Assembly (NCBI GenBank): GCA_030532685.1
Contig: JAUNKN010000002.1
Coordinates: 114,207-147,900 of the forward strand
Direction of reading: 5' to 3'
Source: Bacteroidales bacterium
Lineage (GTDB): Bacteria > Bacteroidota > Bacteroidia > Bacteroidales > Bacteroidaceae
DNA: 33,694 bases
This document shows, in pieces, positions 24,911-33,423 of the stretch (position 1 is the stretch's first letter; each line of letters opens with the position of its first letter). A program made the position numbers and the translations under genes. The notes under the pieces are model-generated. The model had not been told where the DNA came from. It was given only the letters and a program-made list of their open reading frames with translations, and did no database searches.

Positions 24911-26347
24911 ATGCTCACCCATCGTTGGAATGCTTGCCTGTCTCATTTGCGAGATCATATTGACGCCAAAGTTTACGACACTTGGGCGGCAGGCTTGCGC
25001 CCCTTGAGCTATGAGGAGCAGGGCAATCATTTGGTAATAGGCGTGCCCAGCAAGACCTATTACGAGATGATGAAAAAGGAGATGGGAGCTCTGCTGGTAG
25101 ACTCGCTACATTATGCATATGGTCGCGATGTTCAGGTGAATTGGATTGTGCTGCGCAGCACCAGCGAAGAGCCTTCCGCGTCTGCAACGAGAGCTCTGAA
25201 CACGACACCAGCTGCAGGAGGGCAGGGCAGTGCTTATTCTCCCCAGCAGGTAGTACCCGTCGTCGAGTTTGACTCTCGGCTCAATCTCGACCACTCTTTT
25301 GCCAACTATTGTGAGGGAGAGAGCAACAAGGTCGCCGTGCTCTTGGCCAAGGCCATCGCAGAGGTACCTGGGCAGCACACCTTCAACCCGCTGTTTCTCT
25401 ATGGCCCGTCGGGGGTGGGCAAGACCCACTTGGTCAATGCCATAGGGCTTTCGATTAAGGAAAGAGAACCTCAAAAGCGCGTACTTTTTGTGTCGGCACA
25501 AGAGTTTCTTACGCAATATGTCGAGGCTACGAGTGTACGCAATAAGGGGAACGAATTTTTCCTTTTTTATCAAAACATCGACGTGCTCATTATTGACGAT
25601 TTGCATGTCATTGAATCGAAAAAGGGAACGGAACGCGCCTTTTTCCATATCTTCAACCACCTCCTCTCGCTCAATCGGCAAATCATCATCACCTGCGATC
25701 GTGCTCCCTCGCAGTTTAAGGACTTGGAAGAGCGTATGCTCACACGCTTCAAGATGGGACAGGTGCAAAAGATAGAGCGCCCCGACCTTGCGTTGCGCCG
25801 TCTTTTTCTCGAAACGAAGCTGAAGAAGGAAAATATCACGCTGCCCGAGGAGGTTTTGGAATATATTGTGGAGAATGTATCGGGCAGTATGCGAGAGCTT
25901 CAAGGCACGCTCAATTCCATGATTTTTGTCGCAGTACGCACCAGTCACTGCGAGTTAGACCTTACGTTGGCGCGCGAAGTCGTGAGTCGCATTGTGGTTG
26001 AGGAGGTGCAGCGCGCGATTTCTTTCGATCTGATTCTGCCTGCTGTCTGTGCCTACTATAAGGTCAAGGAAGCCGATGTGAAGAGCAAAAGCCGCAAAGC
26101 ACAACACACGGCGGCACGGCAGCTCATCATGTATCTCACACAGTTGCACACGAAGAGTTCGCTCTCGCAGATAGGACGTTGGCTGGGAGGGCGTGATCAC
26201 TCGACCGTGGCCCATTCCTGCAAACTCATTGAGAAGCGACTGAATGTGGATAGCGCTTTTCGCATTGAGGTCGAGAAAATCGAAGCAGACTTGTTCAAAG
26301 CTCCCGATAGCTCAAGTTCAACAACACCCCGAAGTCGCCGCAGATAG
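24911..26347 (+). CDS. dnaA: Chromosomal replication initiator protein DnaA
   Basis: A 478-residue DnaA, the AAA+ ATPase that binds DnaA boxes and melts the origin. Domain I (about 1-80, WNACLSHLRDHIDAKVYDTW) is followed by a short linker (domain II) and domain III with Walker A GPSGVGKT (165-172), Walker B VLIIDDLHVI (225-234) and the sensor-II-type SGSMRELQGTL. Domain IV carries the DNA-binding signature GGRDHSTVAHS (426-436). All key residues are present. I start it at MLTHRWNACL; 40 upstream in-frame codons cross the promoter and leader hairpin. The last codons lie inside the downstream terminator. No parA/parB or obvious oriC is adjacent, though parAB lies 18 kb to the left. Confidence 0.97.
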   Translation: MLTHRWNACLSHLRDHIDAKVYDTWAAGLRPLSYEEQGNHLVIGVPSKTYYEMMKKEMGALLVDSLHYAYGRDVQVNWIVLRSTSEEPSASATRALNTTPAAGGQGSAYSPQQVVPVVEFDSRLNLDHSFANYCEGESNKVAVLLAKAIAEVPGQHTFNPLFLYGPSGVGKTHLVNAIGLSIKEREPQKRVLFVSAQEFLTQYVEATSVRNKGNEFFLFYQNIDVLIIDDLHVIESKKGTERAFFHIFNHLLSLNRQIIITCDRAPSQFKDLEERMLTRFKMGQVQKIERPDLALRRLFLETKLKKENITLPEEVLEYIVENVSGSMRELQGTLNSMIFVAVRTSHCELDLTLAREVVSRIVVEEVQRAISFDLILPAVCAYYKVKEADVKSKSRKAQHTAARQLIMYLTQLHTKSSLSQIGRWLGGRDHSTVAHSCKLIEKRLNVDSAFRIEVEKIEADLFKAPDSSSSTTPRSRRR

Positions 26348-26367
26348 TGCAGCTTTCGGGGTGTTTT
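26323..26367 (+). terminator. Terminator overlapping the end of dnaA
   Basis: AACACCCCGAA (26323-26333) pairs with TTCGGGGTGTT (26355-26365), followed by TT. The left arm is inside the dnaA coding region and the stop codon (26345-26347) lies in the loop. Confidence 0.7.
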
Positions 26368-26475
26368 CGTGTGTACGAGCCAAAGGAAATGAGCGAAGGG
26401 CATCTTGTGTTGCTGGTCGGTGGCACGCAGCCATTCTTTTTGTGGCACAATGAGTCTTATCTGCCCGAAAAGTTG

Positions 26476-26483
26476 TACCTTTG
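26476..26483 (+). promoter_or_regulatory. Probable -7 box of alaS
   Basis: TACCTTTG matches TAnnTTTG 27 bases before the alaS start. No TTTG lies at the usual upstream distance. Confidence 0.55.
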
Positions 26484-26510
26484 CGTCCAAATATATAGAC
26501 TATAAGAACA

Positions 26511-29138
26511 ATGATGAAAGCCAACGAAATACGCGAAGCCTACAAGCGCTTCTTTGAAGAGCAAGGCCACCTTATCGTGCCCTCTGCTCCCATGGTGATC
26601 AAAGACGACCCCACGCTCATGTTTACCAATGCGGGCATGAACCAATTCAAGGACATCATCCTCGGGCATGCCGAACCCAAGAGCCGTCGTGTGGCCGACA
26701 GTCAAAAGTGCCTGCGCGTGAGCGGTAAGCACAACGACCTCGAAGAGGTGGGACACGATACCTACCACCATACGATGTTTGAGATGCTGGGCAACTGGTC
26801 CTTTGGCGACTACTTCAAGGAGGAGGCTATCACCATGGCCTACAAGTTCCTCGTAGAGGTGTTGGGCATCGACCCTGCCGACTTGTACGTGTCGGTTTTT
26901 GAAGGTTCGAAGGAAGAAGGCTTGGGACGCGACGACGAAGCTGCCGAAATCTGGTCACGCTATTTCCCTGCCGATCACATCATCAATGGCAACAAGAAAG
27001 ACAATTTCTGGGAAATGGGCGACACGGGCCCCTGTGGTCCTTGCTCCGAAATCCACGTGGATGGTCGCAGCGCCGAGGAGAAAGCCAAGGTGCACGGCTC
27101 GAAGCTCGTGAATCAGGACGACCCCAATGTGATTGAAATTTGGAACCTCGTGTTCATGCAATACAACCGCAAGGCCGATGGTTCGCTCGAACAACTGCCC
27201 GCCAAGGTCATCGATACAGGCATGGGCTTCGAGCGTCTGGTGCGCGTGTTGCAGGGCAAGACGTCCAACTACGACACCGATGTGTTCCAACCCATCATTC
27301 AAAAGATTGCCGAAATCTCAGGCCGCGCCTATGGCAAGTGCGAAAAGACCGACATTGCCATGCGTGTGGTGGCCGACCACCTGCGCACCATCGCTTTCTC
27401 CATTGCCGATGGTCAGCTCCCCTCTAACGCCAAGGCGGGCTATGTGATTCGCCGCATCCTGCGCCGTGCTGTGCGCTACGCCTATACTTTCTTGGAACAG
27501 CGCGAAGCCTTTATCTATAAACTCATTCCCACCCTCGTGCGCGAAATGGGGGCTGCCTATCCCGAATTGTCGGCTCAGCAAGACCTTATCACCAAGGTGA
27601 CTCGCGAAGAAGAGGAGAGTTTCCTCCGCACCTTGGCCACTGGCATTCATCTTTTGGAGGGCGTCATCGCCGAAACAAAGGCCGCAGGATTGAGCGTTAT
27701 CGAAGGCGCCAAAGCCTTTACCCTCTTCGATACCTATGGTTTCCCCCTTGACCTCACACAACTCATCTGTTCCGAACAGGGCATGAGTGTCGATGAGGCA
27801 GGATTTGCCGAGCATATGGAGCAGCAGAAGGCACGTGCACGCAATGCTGCTGCTGTCGAAACAGGCGACTGGGTTGTTTTGGCCGAAGGCGAAACCACTT
27901 TCAAAGGCTGGGACCACACGGAGCATAGCTGTCGCATCCTCAAGTATCGCCAAGTACAAAAGAACAAGCAGACCTACTACGAACTCGTTCTCGACACCAC
28001 TCCTTTCTATGCCGAGATGGGTGGACAAGTGGGCGACTGCGGTGTATTGGTGAGCGCACAAGACAAGGTGGAAATCTTCGACACGAAGCGCGAAAACAAT
28101 CTTCCCATCCACCTCACCAAGCAACTGCCCAGCAACTTGGAGGCCGAATTTATGGCACGCGTCGATGTTGCAAAGCGCACGGCTTGCGAAGCCAACCACT
28201 CGGCCACTCACCTGCTCGATCAGGCACTGCGCGAAGTGTTGGGCAGCCACGTGGAGCAAAAGGGTAGCCTCGTTACGCCCGACGGCTTGCGCTTCGACTT
28301 CTCCCACTTCCAGAAAGTTACGCCCGAGGAACTGCGTCAGGTGGAACGCCTCATTAACCGCCGCATCCGCGAGAACATCGCCCTGCAGGAACACCGCGAC
28401 ATCGCTATCGAGGAAGCCAAGGAGATGGGCGCCATCGCCCTCTTCGGCGAGAAGTATGGCGACCGCGTGCGTGTGGTTCAGTTTGGCGATAGCATCGAGT
28501 TCTGCGGTGGTTGCCATGCCGAGAGCACGGGTAAGATTGGTTTGTTCCGCATCGTTTCGGAGAGCAGTGTGGCCGCAGGTGTGCGCCGTATCGAAGCCAT
28601 CACTGGCGAAGCAGCCGAGGAAAGCATCTACGTGCAAGAAGATATGCTCGAAGGGGTGCGCTCGCTCTTTAACAACGCCAAAGACTTGAAGGCGGCTGCT
28701 CTCAAGGCCATCGAGGAAAACGGCGAACTACGCAAACAAATCGAGGCTTCGCTCAAGGAACGCATGGCTCAAGTCAAAGAGCACATCATCGCCAAGGCCG
28801 AAGAACGCAATGGCGTGCGCATCGTGTCCTATGTGATTGCGCAAGACGTTCCTGCCGATATTGTCAAGGATTTGGCTTTCCAAATAGCTAATCAAATGTC
28901 CGACGACACGTTTATCGCGCTTGGCTCGAAACACGACGACAAACCCCTCCTCACCGTGATGATCAGCAAGAATCTCTTGGCTTCTCACTCTCTGCACGCA
29001 GGCAATCTCGTGAAGGAAGCCGCCCGCCTCATTCAGGGCGGTGGCGGTGGCGCTCCCCACTTTGCCACGGCTGGTGGTAAGAACACGGCTGGCCTCGAAG
29101 AGGCTGTGAAGAAGGTGATTGAACTTTCAGGCTTGTAA
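26511..29138 (+). CDS. alaS: Alanyl-tRNA synthetase
   Basis: An 875-residue class II synthetase that charges tRNA-Ala and clears mischarged tRNA. The catalytic core (about 1-240) has the motif 1-type [13 protein letters not shown], the [22 protein letters not shown] segment and GNWSFGDYF. The editing domain has the zinc site H563/H567 (NHSATHLL) with C665/H669 ([10 protein letters not shown]), followed by the [10 protein letters not shown] motif. The C-terminal C-Ala domain ends with the Gly-rich [15 protein letters not shown]. Length is normal. The first of two adjacent Met codons is used here; the second (26514) is equally possible. It has its own promoter and is followed by two terminators. 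Confidence 0.97.
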   Translation: MMKANEIREAYKRFFEEQGHLIVPSAPMVIKDDPTLMFTNAGMNQFKDIILGHAEPKSRRVADSQKCLRVSGKHNDLEEVGHDTYHHTMFEMLGNWSFGDYFKEEAITMAYKFLVEVLGIDPADLYVSVFEGSKEEGLGRDDEAAEIWSRYFPADHIINGNKKDNFWEMGDTGPCGPCSEIHVDGRSAEEKAKVHGSKLVNQDDPNVIEIWNLVFMQYNRKADGSLEQLPAKVIDTGMGFERLVRVLQGKTSNYDTDVFQPIIQKIAEISGRAYGKCEKTDIAMRVVADHLRTIAFSIADGQLPSNAKAGYVIRRILRRAVRYAYTFLEQREAFIYKLIPTLVREMGAAYPELSAQQDLITKVTREEEESFLRTLATGIHLLEGVIAETKAAGLSVIEGAKAFTLFDTYGFPLDLTQLICSEQGMSVDEAGFAEHMEQQKARARNAAAVETGDWVVLAEGETTFKGWDHTEHSCRILKYRQVQKNKQTYYELVLDTTPFYAEMGGQVGDCGVLVSAQDKVEIFDTKRENNLPIHLTKQLPSNLEAEFMARVDVAKRTACEANHSATHLLDQALREVLGSHVEQKGSLVTPDGLRFDFSHFQKVTPEELRQVERLINRRIRENIALQEHRDIAIEEAKEMGAIALFGEKYGDRVRVVQFGDSIEFCGGCHAESTGKIGLFRIVSESSVAAGVRRIEAITGEAAEESIYVQEDMLEGVRSLFNNAKDLKAAALKAIEENGELRKQIEASLKERMAQVKEHIIAKAEERNGVRIVSYVIAQDVPADIVKDLAFQIANQMSDDTFIALGSKHDDKPLLTVMISKNLLASHSLHAGNLVKEAARLIQGGGGGAPHFATAGGKNTAGLEEAVKKVIELSGL

Positions 29139-29154
29139 TTTCTTTATTTTACGC

Positions 29155-29195
29155 ACACTCGTACATCCTAACACAAGCATGTACGAGTGTGTTGC
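29155..29195 (+). terminator. First terminator after alaS
   Basis: CACACTCGTACAT (29155-29167) pairs perfectly over 13 bp with ATGTACGAGTGTG (29180-29192), followed by a short T-rich run. Confidence 0.8.
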
Positions 29196-29232
29196 TTTCT
29201 TATGGTGCTTCTTGCCCTTCTCAAAAACGATT

Positions 29233-29273
29233 TCGCCTCTGCACACGGAATGTGTGCAGAGGCGATTTTTTTT
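29233..29273 (+). terminator. Second terminator, convergent between alaS and the transglutaminase gene
   Basis: TCGCCTCTGCACAC (29233-29246) pairs perfectly over 14 bp with GTGTGCAGAGGCGA (29252-29265) around a 5-base loop and is followed by eight T on the plus strand. On the minus strand the tail is AAATCGTTTTT, so it may also end the leftward gene whose stop is 15 bases away. Confidence 0.85.
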
Positions 29274-29287
29274 GGCAGCGGGGAAGA

Positions 29288-31924
29288 TTATTGCAATTTG
29301 CTCACCACTTGTTTGATTTGTTCTCCCAATCCTATCGTGTAGCCTTGAGAGCTAAATACGACGCGGTTGAAAGTATCGGCAATGATCACCATCGGGCGCT
29401 CCTCCCCTTTCATCAGTCCGCTGTTGCGCAAATCTGACGCTACCTCGCCCGAAGTGTCTATGCCAAAGACGAGTGTAGAGGGCAACTGTTGGAACTCTGC
29501 GCGATTCTTTTCAAAGCGCTCCCACTCCTCACGGCTGGAAAAGAGCAAAAGGATAGGGCGGCCCCAAGCTTCGAGTTCTTGCTTCAAGGCCGAGAGGTCG
29601 TGGAGAATATGGTTGGTCGGCTCGTGGTTCGGGCGAATCAGCCCCACCACAAAATAGCCGCGCCCTGTGGTCGAAAGGATGGAGGGGGTGAGGCAAGCCT
29701 GTGTCGCCGTATAGCGATTTTCGCTATTGAAACCGCCTATCACCTGCACTTGCTTCTCATCGTGGCGCATCACCAGTGGTATCTGCATCGAGGATTTTGC
29801 AGCGAGAGGGAAACCTTCTACATGAGCCAAAACCGATCCATCGGCCATGCGTGTGCCACTCACAAGGAGGTAATGTCCTGCATCCACGTTGGCGCCTTGG
29901 GCGAAGGTGTTCTGGTAGCTGCTTTCTTCGGGATAGCTGAGGAGTTGAGGCATCAGTCCGTTGTCCAATCGAGAGAGTGAAAAATGGCTATAATAGCGAG
30001 GATTCTCGAGTTGCGCCTGAGGGGAGTAGAGGAGCGAAAGCTGACTTTGCACGCTCGTCTGTTGACGGATTCCATTGGTCCACTGTACATCTTGCCATTG
30101 CTCTTTCTCCGTTGCATATTGTGCCTTGCCTGTCACGTCGTCTATGCGTGCCGCCGTACCGAAGCTACGGGCCATCGCCACGAATAGCAAATCGCGCGAA
30201 GGGGCATCGGTGAGCTGTGTGCGGTGGCTTTCGATGGGCGAAATGTAGAGGCGTTTAGGATTGTCGTCACTGCGCAGTTGGATGTTTTTCTCAATCCAAG
30301 CGATAATCGCACGAGGATTGCTTTCGAAATGTTGCTGCTCTCTGCGAGACAATCCCTTGTAAGCTGGCGCTGCTCCCTTAAAATAGGCCGCCCAAGGGGT
30401 GAGAGCTTCGGTTGCGATGCGAGGTGAGTAACGATAGCGAGCCTCCCAATCCGTGAGTGAGCGTTGAGGACACAAGGCTTTGAGATGTTCCGTTACGATT
30501 GTTTCGTCCAGATCGCGCAGGTCTTTCTCGGTCAAATTGCGTAAAATAGCAATGACATCTACCTCGCCTTGTCCGAACTTGCGGAGCAAATTGAGGATAG
30601 CGCGATAGTTGCCGCGGCTCTGCTGGACGAGCTTTTGAGCTTCGGGAGTGTTCCACGAAGTAGTCTTCAGCTGCTGCACAATGCTGGCAGAGTCGGGAAA
30701 AGTAGCGACATAGGCGTGTCGAATGCTGTCTTCTTGAGCTTTCCGACGCTCATTGTTGGCCGCTGCTTCAGGAGTGAATTTCGGAAGATTGTCGTGTCCG
30801 CGGGGTGGGACAAGGTCAAAGTCGAGGCGGTATCGGCTTTGAACCGTCTTGTCCAATACGACTTTGGCACCCTGACTTCCTGCGGTAACCTTGGCCAATC
30901 CAAAGTGATCGCCTTTGCTGGCCCAAACCACAAAATCTCCTTTGCCACTCAGCAAACTGGCTTCGCCACGTGCATTGCTATTAGTTTGGCTCACGGAATA
31001 AAATTCCGCATAGTTATAGATTTTGAAAGCCACTTTGGCATCGGCCACGGCTTTGCCTTTCTCGTCGACCACGTGAAGGAGCGTACGCGTGGTATGAGCA
31101 TAGTGAGGCGTCACGTTGATTTCCGTGTAGATAGGACTTCGTTCCATTTTGTCCTCGCTCCCATCGTAGCGACCAAACACGCGGGTGTGCATGAGCATAC
31201 CGCGCGAAGCTGGGCTATTGAACCAGCCTAAATCAAGTACAGGTTCGGGTTCGCAAGCACCGAGAAATCTCCACTTTCCTTCCACCCAAGCATCCACCCA
31301 AGCATGATTGTCGTCTGTGTGGGCCCAGCGGGGAGTATAGACTTGTCGAGCTGGGATGCCCACAGCTCGCAGAGCTGCCACGGTAAGCGTGCTCTCTTCT
31401 CCACATCGGCCTGTTGCGGTGCGCAGTGTCGCCAGTGGCGAGGAGGTGCGTGCATCCGAGGGCTTGTAGGTGGCTTTTTCATGACACCAGCGATTCACTT
31501 CGAGCACGGCTTGCTCCATGTCAAGATGCCTCACACGGTCGCGCAATTCGGCATAGAGCGTGGAGCGAAAGGCATCGAGTGCTTCGTTGTTGATGCGCAG
31601 GGGGAGAACAAAGTGGCGCCATTCTCGTTCGGGAATGCGCTTTCCCCAAGGCATTTCTTGTTGGGCTTGCAGTGTGCTGCGTGTTTCTTGTAGAAAATAC
31701 GCAGCCTCATGGTTGAGCAAGTCGGATAGTGGCATGTAGGCATAAAGAAATTGCAGAGCTGCCCGTAAATTGGTGTCGGCCGTTCGGTCCACTTGGTCAA
31801 ATCGTGCTCGCAATTCTGGCAAAGCCGCCTTGCGGCTGGCATAGTCTTGCTGCCATTGATTTTGAGCAGGAAGTTGTAAACCTACGAGAAGGCAGCAAAG
31901 CAAGGAATAGAAAAACGTACGCAT
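29288..31924 (-). CDS. Secreted transglutaminase-like protein with C-terminal thioredoxin-like region
   Basis: An 878-residue exported protein. The signal peptide is about 1-20 (ending QLPAQ). The transglutaminase-like core (about 140-235) has the catalytic Cys in GRCGEES (C174) and His in NHAWVD (H207); the third acidic residue may be E225 in GACEPEP. A carboxypeptidase-regulatory-like segment follows (about 280-370), then a long helical middle part, and the last 130 residues (about 745-878) resemble a thioredoxin fold (LLLFSSREEWERF, FGIDTSGEVASDL), without a CxxC. Such proteins are common in Bacteroidales but their substrate is unknown; cysteine-protease or amidase activity on peptides is more likely than crosslinking. 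It converges on alaS. The start Met precedes a good signal peptide. Confidence 0.85.
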   Translation of the reverse strand: MRTFFYSLLCCLLVGLQLPAQNQWQQDYASRKAALPELRARFDQVDRTADTNLRAALQFLYAYMPLSDLLNHEAAYFLQETRSTLQAQQEMPWGKRIPEREWRHFVLPLRINNEALDAFRSTLYAELRDRVRHLDMEQAVLEVNRWCHEKATYKPSDARTSSPLATLRTATGRCGEESTLTVAALRAVGIPARQVYTPRWAHTDDNHAWVDAWVEGKWRFLGACEPEPVLDLGWFNSPASRGMLMHTRVFGRYDGSEDKMERSPIYTEINVTPHYAHTTRTLLHVVDEKGKAVADAKVAFKIYNYAEFYSVSQTNSNARGEASLLSGKGDFVVWASKGDHFGLAKVTAGSQGAKVVLDKTVQSRYRLDFDLVPPRGHDNLPKFTPEAAANNERRKAQEDSIRHAYVATFPDSASIVQQLKTTSWNTPEAQKLVQQSRGNYRAILNLLRKFGQGEVDVIAILRNLTEKDLRDLDETIVTEHLKALCPQRSLTDWEARYRYSPRIATEALTPWAAYFKGAAPAYKGLSRREQQHFESNPRAIIAWIEKNIQLRSDDNPKRLYISPIESHRTQLTDAPSRDLLFVAMARSFGTAARIDDVTGKAQYATEKEQWQDVQWTNGIRQQTSVQSQLSLLYSPQAQLENPRYYSHFSLSRLDNGLMPQLLSYPEESSYQNTFAQGANVDAGHYLLVSGTRMADGSVLAHVEGFPLAAKSSMQIPLVMRHDEKQVQVIGGFNSENRYTATQACLTPSILSTTGRGYFVVGLIRPNHEPTNHILHDLSALKQELEAWGRPILLLFSSREEWERFEKNRAEFQQLPSTLVFGIDTSGEVASDLRNSGLMKGEERPMVIIADTFNRVVFSSQGYTIGLGEQIKQVVSKLQ

Positions 31925-32035
31925 AGCAAGATAGAATAGGAAAACAAGAGGTTCATGCTTCGCGTCAAGCTTAGTTCATTGTTTTGAGAAAAATAGCTCA
32001 CGTTCGGCCTGAAAAAGACAATATGAGGAACGCAC

Positions 32036-32686
32036 TTAGAAGCTATGGAGCTTGCCTACTACGCGATAAAGTTGTCGAATGCGCCCGATAGGATAGCGCT
32101 CCACACCATAGTCAGGATTGCTCGCCACAAACTCCAGCATACTCGGATCGTCCGCCACGCGGCGTAGCGTTTTTACCGTGCGCAAATCGTCCATGACCAC
32201 CGCATAAATATAGCCAGGCTCAAAACTCTCCCAGCTCACGCGCCGCAAAGCCACTTTGTCGCCAGGCTCAATGTCGGGAATCATACTTTTGCCTTGCACC
32301 GTACACCAAAGGTCGGCACTTCGATTGAGCAAGGTGTCCATATAGTAGCTGGGCTGTACGGTGCTGTTGTCTTCGATTTCGTCAAAACCACAGGAAAAGT
32401 CCACTTCGTACACAGGCAAAGCCTCGCTCACGTGTGCCTTATTTGTCTGCCCCTGCTCCATTTGTTCTTTCAATTCGCTGAGTAGCATTGGCCCCTCTCC
32501 TCTCACAAACCAGTTCATCGATACTCCCAAATAGTAGGAGAGCGCTTCGAGAAAATCGAGTTTAGGCATCACCGCTCCCGAGAGATAACTGCGTATGCGA
32601 GCTTCGTTCGTTCCAAGCAGGGTCGCAAATCGCGTATTTTTTCCACCAGCAAAATGGTCGATAAGATATTGTAGGCGTTCTGTCAT
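32036..32686 (-). CDS. XRE-family repressor with S24 (LexA/CI-like) self-cleavage domain
   Basis: A 216-residue DNA-binding repressor. A helix-turn-helix domain (about 15-65, FATLLGTNEARIRSYLSG) is joined by a linker to an S24 peptidase domain (about 90-216). The catalytic dyad is present: Ser in GKSMIP (S134) and Lys in TVKTL (K172). The expected cleavage site upstream is C99-G100 in FSCGFDE, the Cys-Gly type known from UmuD and some phage repressors. The protein is thus probably inactivated by self-cleavage, perhaps RecA-stimulated. No phage genes surround it. Its promoter (minus strand) has a perfect 14-bp palindrome just downstream, probably the operator for autorepression. No UmuC-type partner is in view. 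Confidence 0.87.
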   Translation of the reverse strand: MTERLQYLIDHFAGGKNTRFATLLGTNEARIRSYLSGAVMPKLDFLEALSYYLGVSMNWFVRGEGPMLLSELKEQMEQGQTNKAHVSEALPVYEVDFSCGFDEIEDNSTVQPSYYMDTLLNRSADLWCTVQGKSMIPDIEPGDKVALRRVSWESFEPGYIYAVVMDDLRTVKTLRRVADDPSMLEFVASNPDYGVERYPIGRIRQLYRVVGKLHSF

Positions 32687-32705
32687 AAGAGTCGTTTTAA
32701 GAGAT

Positions 32706-32719
32706 TCGCAAATTTGCGA
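32706..32719. promoter_or_regulatory. 14-bp palindrome, likely operator of the S24 repressor
   Basis: TCGCAAATTTGCGA is perfectly palindromic, lies 20 bases before the repressor start and about 20 bases downstream of its -7 box, an ideal place to block transcription. Half-sites TCGCAA (32788-32793) and TTGCGA (32841-32846) occur further upstream. Confidence 0.6.
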
Positions 32720-32739
32720 GTTGTTGTTGGTCGATACTG

Positions 32740-32771
32740 CAAATGTAAATACTCTTTACGAGGGGAGCAAA
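32740..32771 (-). promoter_or_regulatory. Promoter of the S24 repressor gene
   Basis: On the minus strand TTTG (32771-32768) and TACATTTG (32747-32740) are spaced 20 bases apart, a perfect match to the Bacteroidota consensus. Confidence 0.75.
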
Positions 32772-32894
32772 TTTTTACTCTTGTTTTTCGCAAGAAATAG
32801 AGGGATTTCCACTTTGCATTCCTTTTTTTTCGGTGTATTCTTGCGAAGTGAAAGCCGTTTTTACAACTTTACCTTTTGCTCTTTTCCTCTTTCT

Positions 32895-32953
32895 CCGCGC
32901 TGCGAGCTTTTTGTTTTTCCTTCCCATTTAGGAAATTCTATCTCGCAGCGCGG
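32895..32953 (-). repeat. Inverted-repeat element, copy B (12-bp perfect arms)
   Basis: CCGCGCTGCGAG (32895-32906) and CTCGCAGCGCGG (32942-32953) are perfect inverted arms around a 35-base interior. On the minus strand the interior reads TCCTAAATGGGAAG followed by an A-rich stretch, matching copy A at 8135-8188. A T run (32954-32958) follows on the plus strand, so it could also act as a terminator. Confidence 0.7.
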
Positions 32954-33099
32954 TTTTTCTTCTTCCCACTTTCGAGAGTGAGGGAGGAGTTTATTTCTTT
33001 CATTTCTTCTTCCCTCTTTTCTTGTTTTCTTCTCTTTCTCTTTTCATTTCTTTTCTTTTCTTTCCTGGTTCCACTTCCTTTCCTCTTCCTCTTCTTTCT

Positions 33100-33116
33100 C
33101 ACGCGCGCGCGTATAT
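33100..33116 (+). other. Alternating CG then TATA tract
   Basis: CACGCGCGCGCGTATAT is strictly alternating purine-pyrimidine apart from its ends and is followed by ATATAG and then the CTTCCACTGCTTCCACTCT motif. The same order occurs at 8247-8300. Confidence 0.5.
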
Positions 33117-33138
33117 TCCATATAGTTTGTGTTTTTTA

Positions 33139-33157
33139 CTTCCACTGCTTCCACTCT
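33139..33157 (-). repeat. Copy of the GGAAGCAGTGGAAG motif family
   Basis: The plus strand reads CTTCCACTGCTTCCACTCT after a T run. Fifteen bases are identical to 17251-17265, and the 19-base form matches 8282-8300 with two mismatches. Confidence 0.6.
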
Positions 33158-33343
33158 TGTTTGTAAGTAGCTGATAATGAGAGGTGTATGTTGTGTAAGG
33201 AACCTTTGATTTTTCTTCCACGCCAATGGAGGCTGTTTTTGTTTTCTTCCATATTTGGGAGTTCACAAGATGTCGGCAATGTATGTATTGTGGAAGCAAA
33301 TAGTTGTTCATCTATTTGGTAATCAATGTATTGTACGTCTTGT

Positions 33344-33357
33344 GGAAGCAGTGGAGG
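33344..33357 (+). repeat. Copy of the GGAAGCAGTGGAAG motif family
   Basis: GGAAGCAGTGGAGG differs in one base from the copy at 8425-8438 and is in opposite orientation to the copy 200 bases to the left. Confidence 0.5.
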
Positions 33358-33392
33358 CAAATGTCAAGTCACAAAAAGTGGAGCGCGCATGA

Positions 33393-33423
33393 GTATATAC
33401 ACACACGCGTACGCGCATGTGCG
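33393..33423 (+). other. Long alternating purine-pyrimidine tract
   Basis: GTATATACACACACGCGTACGCGCATGTGCG is alternating throughout, mixing TA, CA and CG steps, a potential Z-forming sequence. No gene is nearby. Confidence 0.5.

Noticed and set aside
27318-28637. A 439-codon open frame antisense to alaS
   Set aside because: Shadow of alaS, whose motifs are intact.
32960-33100. T/C-rich low-complexity stretch as a coding region
   Set aside because: Open frames there translate to runs of Phe, Leu and Ser from simple pyrimidine sequence, not a protein.
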